Assembly: GCF_003046625.1 (NCBI RefSeq)
Contig: NZ_QAAD01000023.1
Location: 1 to 56,087, forward strand
Direction of reading: 5' to 3'
Length of the DNA: 56,087 nt
Origin: Mangrovibacterium marinum
Lineage (GTDB): Bacteria; Bacteroidota; Bacteroidia; Bacteroidales; Prolixibacteraceae
Below, piece by piece: positions 43,704-53,122 of this stretch. A program made the position numbers and the translations under genes. Positions within the stretch are counted from its first letter, which is position 1, and each line of letters begins with the position of its first letter. The notes beneath the pieces are model-generated. The model made no database searches. It saw only the letters and a list, made by a program, of their open reading frames with translations, and was not told the origin of the DNA.

Positions 43704-43742
43704 ATGCGGTTTGGAAACCCTGCCTACCGCAGGAAACCGCAT
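43704..43742 (-). terminator. Possible terminator of the GntR-type gene
   Basis: A 9-bp perfect stem (43704-43712 ATGCGGTTT with 43734-43742) with a long GC-containing loop, 15 bp beyond the stop of the minus-strand regulator. No clear T-run on that strand, so the call is weak. Confidence 0.4.
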
Positions 43743-43757
43743 CCCCCGAAGAGCAAG

Positions 43758-44531
43758 TTATTTTGTAGCCTGATCTTTTCCCGCCGGGCTTTTCTTTTCC
43801 GCTTTTGCCGATTCGGCCTCCAGACTGAAAATGCGTTGAAAATGGTTGGCCAGGTGTTTTCGCATCGCTTTGCGGTATTCTGACGCTTTGCCGTTTCTGA
43901 TGATTTCAACCAGGCCTTTGTGCGACACATAACGCTTGTTTTTCACCGGTTTGTACAAAAGCCCGCTTTCGTACACATAATTGAACACCGGTAGCAGGAT
44001 ATTCTGAAAATTCCGCAAGGTCTCGTTTTGCGTCATTTCATACAGCTTTCGGTGAAATTTGATTTCGTGCTCAACATCAAACAGCACATCATCACTAAAG
44101 TCCGGTTCTTGCTCTACAATCTGGGCTAATTCTTCCAGGTCTTCTTCCGTTTTATGGGCAAAAATCAAATCGGCAATCCCAATCTCTAAAACCAGCCGCA
44201 GTTCGAACACATCTTTCAGTGTTGCATTATCCAGAATATGCGGAATCATCGATTTCTGAAGAAGCGAGCTCAGGTTCGGGCTCTTTATAATGGTGCCCTT
44301 GTGTTTGATCGATTCAATCATGCCCATGGTTTTTAAACGGTTCAGCGATTCGCGAATCACCGTGCGGCTAACGCCCATCGCTGCGGCCAGCTCAAGCTCC
44401 TTGGGGATTACATCACCGGGCTGTAGTTTCTTAAGTGTAAAAAATTGAATGAGTTGCATCTCCACCTTGTCCACCAAACTTCTAGTGTCGATGGTTTCAA
44501 ATGAATTGCCTGTAGTAGATTGTTCTTTCAT
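43758..44531 (-). CDS. GntR-family (FadR subfamily) transcriptional regulator
   Basis: A 257-residue regulator with an N-terminal winged helix (about 20-82, LELAAAMGVSRTVIRESLNRLKTMGMIE) and a C-terminal all-helical FCD ligand domain (about 100-225, ELRLVLEIGIADLIF, EIKFHRKLYEMTQNETL, HKGLVEIIRNG). It is divergently transcribed from the second susCD/sialidase operon, and the shared promoter region holds two identical 13-bp palindromes suited to a GntR dimer. E. coli NanR, the sialic-acid regulator, is of the same subfamily, so an analogous role is plausible, but ligand and sign of control are not known. A short basic tail follows the FCD domain. Confidence 0.93.
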   Translation of the reverse strand: MKEQSTTGNSFETIDTRSLVDKVEMQLIQFFTLKKLQPGDVIPKELELAAAMGVSRTVIRESLNRLKTMGMIESIKHKGTIIKSPNLSSLLQKSMIPHILDNATLKDVFELRLVLEIGIADLIFAHKTEEDLEELAQIVEQEPDFSDDVLFDVEHEIKFHRKLYEMTQNETLRNFQNILLPVFNYVYESGLLYKPVKNKRYVSHKGLVEIIRNGKASEYRKAMRKHLANHFQRIFSLEAESAKAEKKSPAGKDQATK

Positions 44532-44544
44532 ATTAATTCGTGTA

Positions 44545-44557
44545 TATGTAATACATA
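44545..44557. promoter_or_regulatory. Candidate GntR operator 1
   Basis: Perfect 13-bp palindrome TATGTAATACATA, 14-26 bp upstream of the GntR start. The TGTnnnACA core fits FadR-type operators. It is identical to the second site 79 bp away, and its position so near the regulator start suggests autorepression. Confidence 0.7.
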
Positions 44558-44623
44558 ACGCAACAAATTTCCGAAAATTATTTGGATTTCAGAAAAACTT
44601 TTTTTTAAATTTACCGTATCTAA

Positions 44624-44636
44624 TATGTAATACATA
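44624..44636. promoter_or_regulatory. Candidate GntR operator 2
   Basis: Second perfect copy of TATGTAATACATA, 33-45 bp upstream of the susC start, where it would overlap the promoter or early leader of the sialidase operon. Identity with site 1 continues for one further base. Confidence 0.7.
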
Positions 44637-44668
44637 AGACAAATGTAAGGCGAACTAAACTTTAATCT

Positions 44669-47600
44669 ATGAGAAAAATGAAAGTAAGACTACAGTATTT
44701 GGGCTTATTGCTGCTTTTTTCGATGCTGACCAGCTATGGTTTTGCACAGCGGAGCATCTCGGGTAGCATAACAGAAGCCGAAACGGGAAGTCCCCTGCCT
44801 GGGGCAACAGTACTGGTTCCCGGAACGACCATCGGGACCATCAGTGATTTTGACGGTGTTTACAAAATCACCCTGCCGGAAGGCAAAGATCAACTCCAGT
44901 TTTCAATGATCGGTTTTGAAGTTCAAACGGTAAGAATTGGCGATTCCGATGTAATTAATGTGGTGATGAAAACCGAAACTACAGCTTTGAACGAAGTGGT
45001 GGTAACCGGTTATTCTACACAATCGCGGGCCGAAATGACCACTTCTATTGCCAAGCTGGACACGAAGAATTTGGAAAGCGTGCCACGCTCCAATGCGGCA
45101 ACAGCTTTGCAGGGAACCATTGCCGGTTTGAAAGTGGTACAAACAACCGGGCAGCCCGGGTCAACTCCTTCGTTGACTGTGCGAGGTGGTACCAGCTTCG
45201 ACGGAACAGGTAGTCCCCTGATTTTGGTCGATGGGGTGCCGGGATCTTTTTATGCCTTAAACTCGGATGATATCGAGTCGATGGAGGTATTGAAAGATGC
45301 TGCTTCAACCGCCATTTACGGTGCACGTGCGGCCAACGGGGTGGTTTTAATTACCACTAAGAAAGGGAAAGCCGGAAAGTCAAGTATTAATTTCCGGGCC
45401 AAGTTTACAACCAACAAACGTCGTGAGGATCCGATGAAATACCTCGGTGCTGCCGACTATGTGAAGTTTAACCGTTTGGCGGTAAGAGCAGCTCAGGATG
45501 TAATGGGCTATGCCTGGTTGGATCAATTCCTGACTGGTGCACATGCTGCCGCTACGGGTAACAACACCACCAACTCGATTTATACCACCATGTACCTGAC
45601 TGCCGATAACGAGTATTTGTTGGACTACGACGGATGGCAAACCATTGATGACCCCATCGAACCGGGCCGTACTTTGCTCTTCCAGGAGAATAAGATGAAC
45701 GAGTTGTTCTACCAAAACAGTAGTGCGCAGGATTACAGCTTGTCATTTGACGGTGGTAATGATCAGGGAACCTATTATATGGGCCTTGGTTACATGGACG
45801 ACAAAGGTCTGGTGTTTGGTTCAGGCTTCAAACGTTACTCAGGAACCTTCAATGGTTCGTACAAGATGAATGAAAATCTGAAAGTTTCATCGAACCTGAT
45901 CTATGCGCATTCCAATCAGGATTTGCCTTACGACAGCGATTATAACTTGTTTCAGCGGACCGCCGGTTTGGCGCCTACATCGCGGATTTATAACAACAAT
46001 CCCGACGGAAGCCTTTCGGATGAATACCAACCGGGAACTTACCTGGGCTTCGGTAACCCGCTGTACTACCGCGATAAATTCGTGAAGTACAACCTGGAAC
46101 AACGATTAACAGGTTCGGTGCAAATGGATTATTCCTTCTTAAAAGATTTTACCGCAACGGTTCGTGCCAGCCACTTTACCGTCAATAATTCAAACGAATC
46201 GTTTAACAAAGCTTATCTGAACTCCGGAAGTTTGAATACTGAGCGTGTATCTTCTGCTTCACACCAAAGAACTTTGCGCAATCAGTTAACCGCTCTGTTA
46301 AATTATAAAAAGTCGTTTAATGACGTACACAATGTAACAGCCCTGGTGGGTACCGAATATTTTAAAGAAAAGTATTTCTCATTCAGTGCTGCAACACGTT
46401 TGTCGCCAACTGATTTGATTTACACGATGAATGTAGGTTCCGAGGCCAGTGGCGTTCCTTATTCCTACCGCACCGGTTACGAAATTGCTTCCGTGTTCGG
46501 ACAGGTGAACTACGACTACGATTATAAATACCTGTTTGGATTTACCTTCCGTCGCGACGGAACATCTCGTTTGGGAAATAACCAATATGGCTTCTTCCCC
46601 GGTGTTTCAGCCGGTTGGAACATGCACAACGAGGATTTCTTTAAAAAATCAAAAATCGCTTCGGTGGTTACCAAAATCAAACCTCGTGTAAGTTATGGGG
46701 TGAATGGTAATATTGATATCCTCAGTAACTTTGGCGTGTTCGGAACTTATGCAGGAACTTCTGTTTACGACACGCAGGCCGGATATGCCAATACGCAGTT
46801 ACCCTTACTCGATTTGAAATGGGAACGCTCAACAACACTGAACTTCGGTTTGGATCTGGGCTTGTTCGACAACCGGGTAACAGTAATTGGAGACTACTTC
46901 ATTCGCGATGTGGAAGACAAATTGGCTAGTTTGACTTTGCCGCTTTGGACCGGTTTCTCATCGATTACCACCAACAACGGTACCCTGAGAAACAAAGGTC
47001 TGGAACTGCAGATTGATGCGAATGTTGTGAAAGCCGGCGATTTTAACTGGAATGTTGGCTTAACCTATTACCGCGTGCGTAACTTCGCCCATAAGTTACC
47101 GGCCAATGGTGTTGCCAAGAATCGCCAGGGAGGTACCGAAATTTATGACGCTAAAACCGGAGGAACAAAATATGTTGGTGGTTTACAGGAAGGTGAACGC
47201 GTGGGCTACGACGTGATTACGGCTTATGTATTTGATGGTGTTTACCAAACGCAAGCCGATATTGCAGAGGATGCTGGCCGTACGGTTGAATTTGCGACCC
47301 AAAAGAATACCCGTTTCCTGGGAGATACCCGTTGGAAAGACCTGAATGGCGACAACGTAATCAACAACCTCGACCGCGTAGTGATTGGACGCAGAACGCC
47401 GAAATTTACCGGAGGCTTAACTTCTGATTTCAGCTATAAAAAATTGAGCTTATTCGTGAAAACCGACTTTGCCGTTGGACACCATATCATCAATGGTCGT
47501 CGCGTAAAAGGGATTGCACAAACCCAGGGGAACCAAAACGGACCGGCAGAGATCGCCGATTCTTGGACTACGGAAAACCCAACATCAAACATTCCGATCT

Positions 47601-47911
47601 TTACTTTGGTTGACCGTCAGAGAAACCACCTGGCTGCCGGTGGCGACCAGGGATCGATGACCAGCAGTAGCTCGCGGATGTGGGAAAAAGGCGATTACCT
47701 GGCTTTGCGCGAAGTGACCCTTAGCTACGACCTGGACGGCGCAATTGCCAACAACTACTTCCGCAATATGCGCCTTTATGTGAGTGGTTCGAACCTGGCC
47801 TACTTTAACGGCTTCTCGGGTAGTTCTCCCGAAGAATCATCTTCAGGTATCGACAGCGGACGTTTCCCGCTTCCACGAACAGTAACCTTTGGTGTAAACG
47901 TAACCTTTTAA
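44669..47911 (+). CDS. SusC-like TonB-dependent receptor (no STN domain)
   Basis: A 1080-residue outer-membrane glycan importer. The signal peptide ends near SYGFAQ, and the carboxypeptidase-regulatory-like domain starts directly (about 27-105, ISGSITEAETGSPLPGATVLV). A TonB-box-like segment (LNEVVVTGYSTQ), plug (about 120-225, MEVLKDAASTAIYGARAANGVVLITTKKG) and barrel to a C-terminal VTF follow. Unlike the receptor at 12348 there is no STN domain, in keeping with control by the divergent GntR protein rather than by a sigma/anti-sigma pair. It is the first gene of the sialidase operon and probably imports sialylated or desialylated oligosaccharides. MKVRLQ at 44678 is an alternative start. 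Confidence 0.95.
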   Translation: MRKMKVRLQYLGLLLLFSMLTSYGFAQRSISGSITEAETGSPLPGATVLVPGTTIGTISDFDGVYKITLPEGKDQLQFSMIGFEVQTVRIGDSDVINVVMKTETTALNEVVVTGYSTQSRAEMTTSIAKLDTKNLESVPRSNAATALQGTIAGLKVVQTTGQPGSTPSLTVRGGTSFDGTGSPLILVDGVPGSFYALNSDDIESMEVLKDAASTAIYGARAANGVVLITTKKGKAGKSSINFRAKFTTNKRREDPMKYLGAADYVKFNRLAVRAAQDVMGYAWLDQFLTGAHAAATGNNTTNSIYTTMYLTADNEYLLDYDGWQTIDDPIEPGRTLLFQENKMNELFYQNSSAQDYSLSFDGGNDQGTYYMGLGYMDDKGLVFGSGFKRYSGTFNGSYKMNENLKVSSNLIYAHSNQDLPYDSDYNLFQRTAGLAPTSRIYNNNPDGSLSDEYQPGTYLGFGNPLYYRDKFVKYNLEQRLTGSVQMDYSFLKDFTATVRASHFTVNNSNESFNKAYLNSGSLNTERVSSASHQRTLRNQLTALLNYKKSFNDVHNVTALVGTEYFKEKYFSFSAATRLSPTDLIYTMNVGSEASGVPYSYRTGYEIASVFGQVNYDYDYKYLFGFTFRRDGTSRLGNNQYGFFPGVSAGWNMHNEDFFKKSKIASVVTKIKPRVSYGVNGNIDILSNFGVFGTYAGTSVYDTQAGYANTQLPLLDLKWERSTTLNFGLDLGLFDNRVTVIGDYFIRDVEDKLASLTLPLWTGFSSITTNNGTLRNKGLELQIDANVVKAGDFNWNVGLTYYRVRNFAHKLPANGVAKNRQGGTEIYDAKTGGTKYVGGLQEGERVGYDVITAYVFDGVYQTQADIAEDAGRTVEFATQKNTRFLGDTRWKDLNGDNVINNLDRVVIGRRTPKFTGGLTSDFSYKKLSLFVKTDFAVGHHIINGRRVKGIAQTQGNQNGPAEIADSWTTENPTSNIPIFTLVDRQRNHLAAGGDQGSMTSSSSRMWEKGDYLALREVTLSYDLDGAIANNYFRNMRLYVSGSNLAYFNGFSGSSPEESSSGIDSGRFPLPRTVTFGVNVTF

Positions 47912-47923
47912 TCACGACCAATT

Positions 47924-49411
47924 ATGAAGAATGCAATATTATTAATACTATTCGTGTCCATGGGCTTTTTTACCGCTTGCGATTTGGACATGCAGCCTGA
48001 AAGTGAGTTAACCTATAACGGCTATTGGGAATCGGAAGAAGCGGTGAAAGCAGCGCATGTCGGAATTTATGCGAGCTATCGAAATTATGCTTCAACCTTA
48101 TGGCAGATGGGAGAGCTTCGCTCCGATATCTGGGGCGGAAACACAATTGAATCGCCTTCCGGTCAAGATTTAATTGATAACAACATTAGTACAACGGTCG
48201 TTCATTTCAGTAGCTGGGCCAATTTCTACGGGCTGTTGCACTATGTGAATGATTTTATTAAAAATGTGCCCAATGTTACTTTTGCCGACGAGGACGAGAA
48301 AAACCATCTGCTGGGGCAGGTCTATGGTATTCGGGCTCAGATTTACTACACCATGGTGAAAGCCTGGGGTGACGTGCCTATTTCGACTGAGCCATTGCTT
48401 GAGGTGAACCTGGAAGCTTTGAAAAAACCACGCTCACCCAAAGCAGAGGTGATGACCCAAATTAAGAGCGACATCGCTCAATCGTTGCAGTACTTCGGCT
48501 CGGATAACAGCTTGTGGTTGAATAAAAACGTGTATTGGTCGAAAGCAGCAACATTGGCCCTGAAAGGCGATGTTTATCTTTGGTCGGGCAAAGTATTGGG
48601 AGGCGGTAATGCCGACTATACGGAAGCCAAGTCTGCATTGTCGCAGATTGCCGGATTTGACCTGGTTGATTTTGGTAGCTTGTGGGGACAGGATAATGAA
48701 AATAACGATGAGTTCATCTTTGCTTTCGATTATCAAGAAGATCAAGCCTCAAACTTCTATGCGTCATTTACAGGCCGGGCAGTCGATCTGGCAAGTCTGT
48801 TTGATGAAGAAGGCACAACAATGGCTGGTTTTGTGGTAAACGGAGCCAGCCGCTATGGCCCGACTGATAAAACGCTGTTGCTGCTGGACGATGAGGACGA
48901 TCAACGCCAAAGCACGTTCATTCGTTTGTACGACGACGGAGCTGTCCACGTACCTTATGTCGCTTCGGAGGGTGCTTATAAAGGTGCTGTCTTAACCAAA
49001 TTCCTCGGTATTGTGGGCGATGACGGAGCTCGTAAAAACTATAACAATGTTCCACTTTACCGTTATGCGGATGTGTTGCTTTTGTTGGCCGAAGCCAAAA
49101 ACAACCTGAGTGAAGATCCTTCAGCAGAGATCAATGCGGTACGAGAACGTGCTTACGGCGAGAACTATGCCGGGCATGAATATACCAACGGATCGGTTGA
49201 GGAAAATACCCAAGCCATCCTGGACGAACGTTACAAAGAGTTCATTGGCGAAGGAAAACGCTGGTGGGATTTGGTTCGCGCTGGTGGTAGCTATGTTTTC
49301 GACGAGGTGGCATCGCTGGATGCTTCTGAAGCGTACAAAATATACTATTCAATTTCCGAAAGCATGATTGCCAACGACGACCAGTTGGAACAAACCGACG
49401 GTTACGAATAA
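47924..49411 (+). CDS. SusD/RagB-like glycan-binding lipoprotein
   Basis: A 495-residue surface lipoprotein with Cys19 (GFFTAC), then DLDMQPESELTYNGYWESEEAVKAAHVGIY, the usual SusD opening. The C-terminal part contains ERYKEFIGEGKRWWDLVRAGG, the family hallmark. It starts 12 bp after the SusC stop, the same spacing as in the first pair. It is clearly shorter than the SusD at 15855 (662 residues), so the pairs are not recent duplicates. A hairpin separates it from the sialidase gene. Confidence 0.95.
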   Translation: MKNAILLILFVSMGFFTACDLDMQPESELTYNGYWESEEAVKAAHVGIYASYRNYASTLWQMGELRSDIWGGNTIESPSGQDLIDNNISTTVVHFSSWANFYGLLHYVNDFIKNVPNVTFADEDEKNHLLGQVYGIRAQIYYTMVKAWGDVPISTEPLLEVNLEALKKPRSPKAEVMTQIKSDIAQSLQYFGSDNSLWLNKNVYWSKAATLALKGDVYLWSGKVLGGGNADYTEAKSALSQIAGFDLVDFGSLWGQDNENNDEFIFAFDYQEDQASNFYASFTGRAVDLASLFDEEGTTMAGFVVNGASRYGPTDKTLLLLDDEDDQRQSTFIRLYDDGAVHVPYVASEGAYKGAVLTKFLGIVGDDGARKNYNNVPLYRYADVLLLLAEAKNNLSEDPSAEINAVRERAYGENYAGHEYTNGSVEENTQAILDERYKEFIGEGKRWWDLVRAGGSYVFDEVASLDASEAYKIYYSISESMIANDDQLEQTDGYE

Positions 49412-49441
49412 TTAAATCATTACCACCTAATAGAGGTCATG

Positions 49442-49469
49442 AAAGGAGAGGAATTTATTCCTCTCCTTT
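49442..49469 (+). terminator. Hairpin after the second susD gene
   Basis: A 12-bp perfect stem (49442-49453 AAAGGAGAGGAA with 49458-49469) and 4-nt loop, 30 bp after the susD stop and 30 bp before the sialidase start. Ends in TTT, then ACAAAATAAAA. It may be a partial terminator giving more importer than enzyme mRNA. Confidence 0.7.
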
Positions 49470-49499
49470 ACAAAATAAAAGAAACCAGAAAACAGAACG

Positions 49500-51125
49500 A
49501 TGAGACAAACAGCATTCACTTTCGTATTGGCTTTGTTGCTGATGAGCTGTGGAACAACAAAGTATACGAATGTAGACGAGCTGGAGCAGATTGATGCGAT
49601 CCGGCTGGAAGAAAAACAAGTACCGCTTTTTGCAGGAACCGACAACAACGAGCCTGCCTGCCTGGTGATCACCGGCGATTCAACACTAAGCCCGGTTGAG
49701 CTGGCTGAAATCAACCTTCAGTTTACCGACGACAGCGATTTGTCGGCCCTGGCTTCTCTGAGCCTGGTGAAGCAATCGGGAGAGCAAGGCGAAGTTGTTC
49801 AAACAATAACAGACTTCAACAGCCCGGTTATTTTTAAGGGGCCGTTTTCCACAACGGCCGGAAAACAGGTTTTTAGCTTTCGCTTCGAGGTGAAAGCAGA
49901 TGCCAACCTGTTATCGACCATTCAACTTGAAAATGTAGATGTAAAACTGGCTACCGGCGAACGGCTGCAGGCTGCTATTGATGCACCGCTGAGCCATCGT
50001 TTTGCACAAATTTTACGTGCTGCGGGGCAGGATAATTGCGACACCTACCGCATCCCCGGGTTAATCACAACCAACCAAGGTAGTTTAATTGCCGTTTACG
50101 ATAATCGCTATAATAATAGTAAAGATTTACAGGAAGATATTAACATCGGTATGAGCCGAAGCACCGATGGCGGTCAGACCTGGGAACCCATGAAGGTGAT
50201 TATGGATATGGGTGAGTGGGGTGGCCAGCCCGAAGAGCTAAACGGTGTGGGCGACCCGTGTGTGTTGTACGATCCGGTGAACAGCACCATCTGGGTGGCA
50301 GCTTTGTGGCTGAACGGATTCAGCAAGGATCAGATGGCCTGGTGGGTTTCAAAACCCGGACTGTCGCCGCAGGAAACCGGGCAGTTTTTACTGACTAAAA
50401 GTACCGACGATGGCCTGACCTGGTCAGAACCAATCAATATTACCGAACAGATTAAAGATCCGGCCTGGCAGTTGTTGTTGCAGGGACCCGGCCGGGGTAT
50501 CGCCATGGAAGACGGCACGCTGGTTTTTCCGGCGCAGTTTAAAGCCGATATTGGCGAAAAATCGCTCGACGGGGGACAATATACGTCGCACTCAACCCTT
50601 GTTTACAGCAAGGATGCAGGGCAAAGCTGGCACATCGGTGTTGGCGCTAAATCGAACACCACCGAAGCGCAGGTCGTTGAGTTGTCGGATGGCAGCCTGA
50701 TGTTGAACATGCGCGACGACCGCAACCGCAAAGATAAATCGGAAACCAATGGCCGCGCTGTTGCCGTAACTAAAGACTTCGGTCAAAGCTGGGAGGTTCA
50801 TCCTTCGTCAAATTCAGCCCTGCCCGAATCAAACTGTATGGCCAGCATCATTTCGGCTGAGCTAAGCATTGACGGAGCTCCGAAAAGAGTGCTTTTCTTC
50901 TCGAACCCGAATAATAAAAACCAACGAACCAATATGACCATTAAAGCCAGTTTGGATGAAGGAATGAGCTGGCCGGCGGAGTACCAGTTGCAACTGAACG
51001 AAGCAGGTGGTTATGGTTATTCGTGCATGACCATGATCGATGAAAACACCATCGGTATTCTTTACGAAGGCGTAAAAGAACTCTATTTCCAAAAAATTCC
51101 CGTTGCTGCCATCCTCGGAAAATAG
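49500..51125 (+). CDS. nanH: GH33 exo-sialidase lipoprotein
   Basis: A 541-residue sialidase with lipoprotein signal Cys17 (LLLMSC). An N-terminal beta-sandwich carbohydrate-binding-like domain (about 35-165) precedes the six-bladed propeller. The first triad arginine is Arg184 in TYRIPGL. Five Asp boxes are visible: SRSTDGGQTW, TKSTDDGLTW, VYSKDAGQSW, AVTKDFGQSW and KASLDEGMSW. GPGRGIAMEDGTLVFPAQ and MNMRDDRN-type segments (here LNMRDDRNR) are also typical, the latter carrying another expected triad Arg. It releases terminal sialic acid and feeds the esterases and NanA encoded downstream. Linkage preference and hydrolytic versus IT-sialidase activity are not readable. Confidence 0.95.
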   Translation: MRQTAFTFVLALLLMSCGTTKYTNVDELEQIDAIRLEEKQVPLFAGTDNNEPACLVITGDSTLSPVELAEINLQFTDDSDLSALASLSLVKQSGEQGEVVQTITDFNSPVIFKGPFSTTAGKQVFSFRFEVKADANLLSTIQLENVDVKLATGERLQAAIDAPLSHRFAQILRAAGQDNCDTYRIPGLITTNQGSLIAVYDNRYNNSKDLQEDINIGMSRSTDGGQTWEPMKVIMDMGEWGGQPEELNGVGDPCVLYDPVNSTIWVAALWLNGFSKDQMAWWVSKPGLSPQETGQFLLTKSTDDGLTWSEPINITEQIKDPAWQLLLQGPGRGIAMEDGTLVFPAQFKADIGEKSLDGGQYTSHSTLVYSKDAGQSWHIGVGAKSNTTEAQVVELSDGSLMLNMRDDRNRKDKSETNGRAVAVTKDFGQSWEVHPSSNSALPESNCMASIISAELSIDGAPKRVLFFSNPNNKNQRTNMTIKASLDEGMSWPAEYQLQLNEAGGYGYSCMTMIDENTIGILYEGVKELYFQKIPVAAILGK

Positions 51126-51144
51126 CAATATGAAAGGCTGAATT

Positions 51145-53109
51145 GTGGATAAAAAGCAAACATATTACAGCTTCCTGGCAGCCCTTGTGGCTGTTGGGAT
51201 GCTTTTTTCATGCCGAACCGAGAAGCCGGTTCATCCGGCTTTAATACCCATGCCCCAACAACTGGTGTGGAGCGCGCAGCCCTTTGATCTGGCCGACAGC
51301 AGCACCCGTTTTGTACCGCGAATTGTAGAGGCTATTCCGCAAGTTCAGCTGAACAGTAATGAAGCCTATCGCTTGCAGGTTTCTGCCGATTCGGTTGTCC
51401 TGGAAGCGACAAGTGAAACAGGCCTTTTCTATGGCTTACAAACCGTAAAAGAGCTTGCTTTCCGGAAGCACGGCAAACGCTACCTGGCAGGCTGTTCTAT
51501 TGTTGACTGGCCGGCTTTTGCCATGCGTGGCTTCATGCAGGATGTAGGCCGCAATTTCCAAAGCCTGGAAATGCTGAAAGAACAGATTGATGTGTTGGCT
51601 GCCTATAAGTTGAATGTTTTTCATTTTCATGTCACCGAAAATCCGGGCTGGCGCCTGGAAAGCAAAATCTATCCGCAACTGAACGCGGCGGAAAGCATGA
51701 CCCGCCAAAAAGGCAAATACTATAGCCAAAAAGATTTTAAAGAACTGGTGGCCTACTGCCACGAACGAAAAATTACGCTGATTCCCGAGTTCGATATCCC
51801 GGGACACAGTGCTGCTTTCCGCAATGCCATGGGATTTGATACCATGAGCGACCCGCGTGTACAACCGGTTTTAATCGACCTGGTGGACGAACTGTGCACT
51901 CTGGCTCCGGCAGATGTGATGCCCTACATCCACCTGGGAACCGATGAGGTTTGGCACAGCTACGAAAAACCCTCCCCAACATTATTGTCGGCTTTGCTCG
52001 AACGCGTAACCCAACACCACGGCCGCGAACTTATTGTTTGGCGGCCCGGACAACATATTGAGGGCGATTCAGTTTCCATTACCCAACTTTGGTCGTCCGG
52101 CGGCCATCCCAAGCCGGGGCATCGCTACATCGACTGCCGCTTGAATTACCTGAATCACCTGGATCCGCTGGCCGGGATTCCCCAATTGTATTTCGAACGC
52201 ATAAACGGTGCAGCCCATGGCGATTCGTTGCGGCTGGGGGGCATCCTTTGTTGCTGGAACGACAATAATATCAATGAAGAAAACGACATTTTAACGCAGA
52301 ATCCCGTTTACCCGGGAATAGTTACCTACAGCGAAACTTCGTGGACCGGACAGAAAACCCACTTTGGCGAAACGTACCTGGCCAAGCTGCCCGAAAAAGG
52401 GAGCGAGCTTTACAATGAATTCAGCGATTTTGAAGACCGCTTGATCGAGCACCGCGATAAATATTTCGCCGGAAAACCCTTTCCCTACCTGAAGCAAACA
52501 AACATGGAGTGGAAGGTGCTGGGGCCGATAGCCAATGGAGGCGATGTGGATGCGACCTTTCCGGTTGAAGACACTTTGCAGGAAACTTATCAGATTGATA
52601 CGGTCGGTTATGTCTGGCAGGGGCCTTTTGTTGGTGGTACCATTCACCTGAATCACTTCTTTGGTTACCCTTCATACTTCCCCAAGCAGGAGGGGACTTA
52701 TTATGCCCGCACCCAAATCTGGTCGCCCAAAGAACAAACCGTGGGAGCCTGGATCAGTTTTCACGACTGGTCGCGCTCGGGCGGTCGGCGAGGAGGACCA
52801 TTCCCGCAGAGCGGCGAGTGGCACAATACACATCCGAAGGTTTGGCTGAACGGGGAGCTGGTTGCTGCGCCCAATTGGGATCACCCGGGGCTGGCGAGCA
52901 ATTCCGAAGAAATTCCATTCACCGATGAAAATTATTTTTTCCGAAAGCCTGAACCCATCCAACTGAAAAAAGGCTGGAACGAAGTGCTGCTGAAAATTCC
53001 GGTGAAAAAAGAAACCTGGAAGCGCATGTTCACCTTTGTGCCGGTAAGGGAAGAAAATGGAACAATGAAAGAAGTTGAAGGCCTGAAGTTTTCGGCTGAA
53101 ATAAAATAA
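51145..53109 (+). CDS. Divergent GH20 hexosaminidase lipoprotein
   Basis: A 654-residue GH20 starting from a GTG, which gives a lipoprotein signal with Cys23 (GMLFSC). The nearest upstream ATG (51130) hits a stop after three codons. The barrel (about 120-440) has MRGFMQDVGRNF, FHFHVTENPGWRLE, IPEFDIPGHSAAF and catalytic Asp267-Glu268 in HLGTDEVW. The subsite loop reads YLNHLDP (Asn337-His338). Instead of chitobiase C and CBM32 domains it has a C-terminal beta-rich, galactose-binding-like domain (about 450-640, GYVWQGPFVGG, HPKVWLNGELV) of a kind I do not recognise. It sits in the sialidase operon, so it may act after desialylation. Confidence 0.9.
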   Translation: MDKKQTYYSFLAALVAVGMLFSCRTEKPVHPALIPMPQQLVWSAQPFDLADSSTRFVPRIVEAIPQVQLNSNEAYRLQVSADSVVLEATSETGLFYGLQTVKELAFRKHGKRYLAGCSIVDWPAFAMRGFMQDVGRNFQSLEMLKEQIDVLAAYKLNVFHFHVTENPGWRLESKIYPQLNAAESMTRQKGKYYSQKDFKELVAYCHERKITLIPEFDIPGHSAAFRNAMGFDTMSDPRVQPVLIDLVDELCTLAPADVMPYIHLGTDEVWHSYEKPSPTLLSALLERVTQHHGRELIVWRPGQHIEGDSVSITQLWSSGGHPKPGHRYIDCRLNYLNHLDPLAGIPQLYFERINGAAHGDSLRLGGILCCWNDNNINEENDILTQNPVYPGIVTYSETSWTGQKTHFGETYLAKLPEKGSELYNEFSDFEDRLIEHRDKYFAGKPFPYLKQTNMEWKVLGPIANGGDVDATFPVEDTLQETYQIDTVGYVWQGPFVGGTIHLNHFFGYPSYFPKQEGTYYARTQIWSPKEQTVGAWISFHDWSRSGGRRGGPFPQSGEWHNTHPKVWLNGELVAAPNWDHPGLASNSEEIPFTDENYFFRKPEPIQLKKGWNEVLLKIPVKKETWKRMFTFVPVREENGTMKEVEGLKFSAEIK

Positions 53110-53122
53110 AAAGCATTTTAAA

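Noticed and set aside
43655-43768. 37-residue frame between the PNGase F-like and GntR genes
   Set aside because: It overlaps the end of the GntR gene on the other strand and spans the 43704-43742 hairpin, with no family resemblance.
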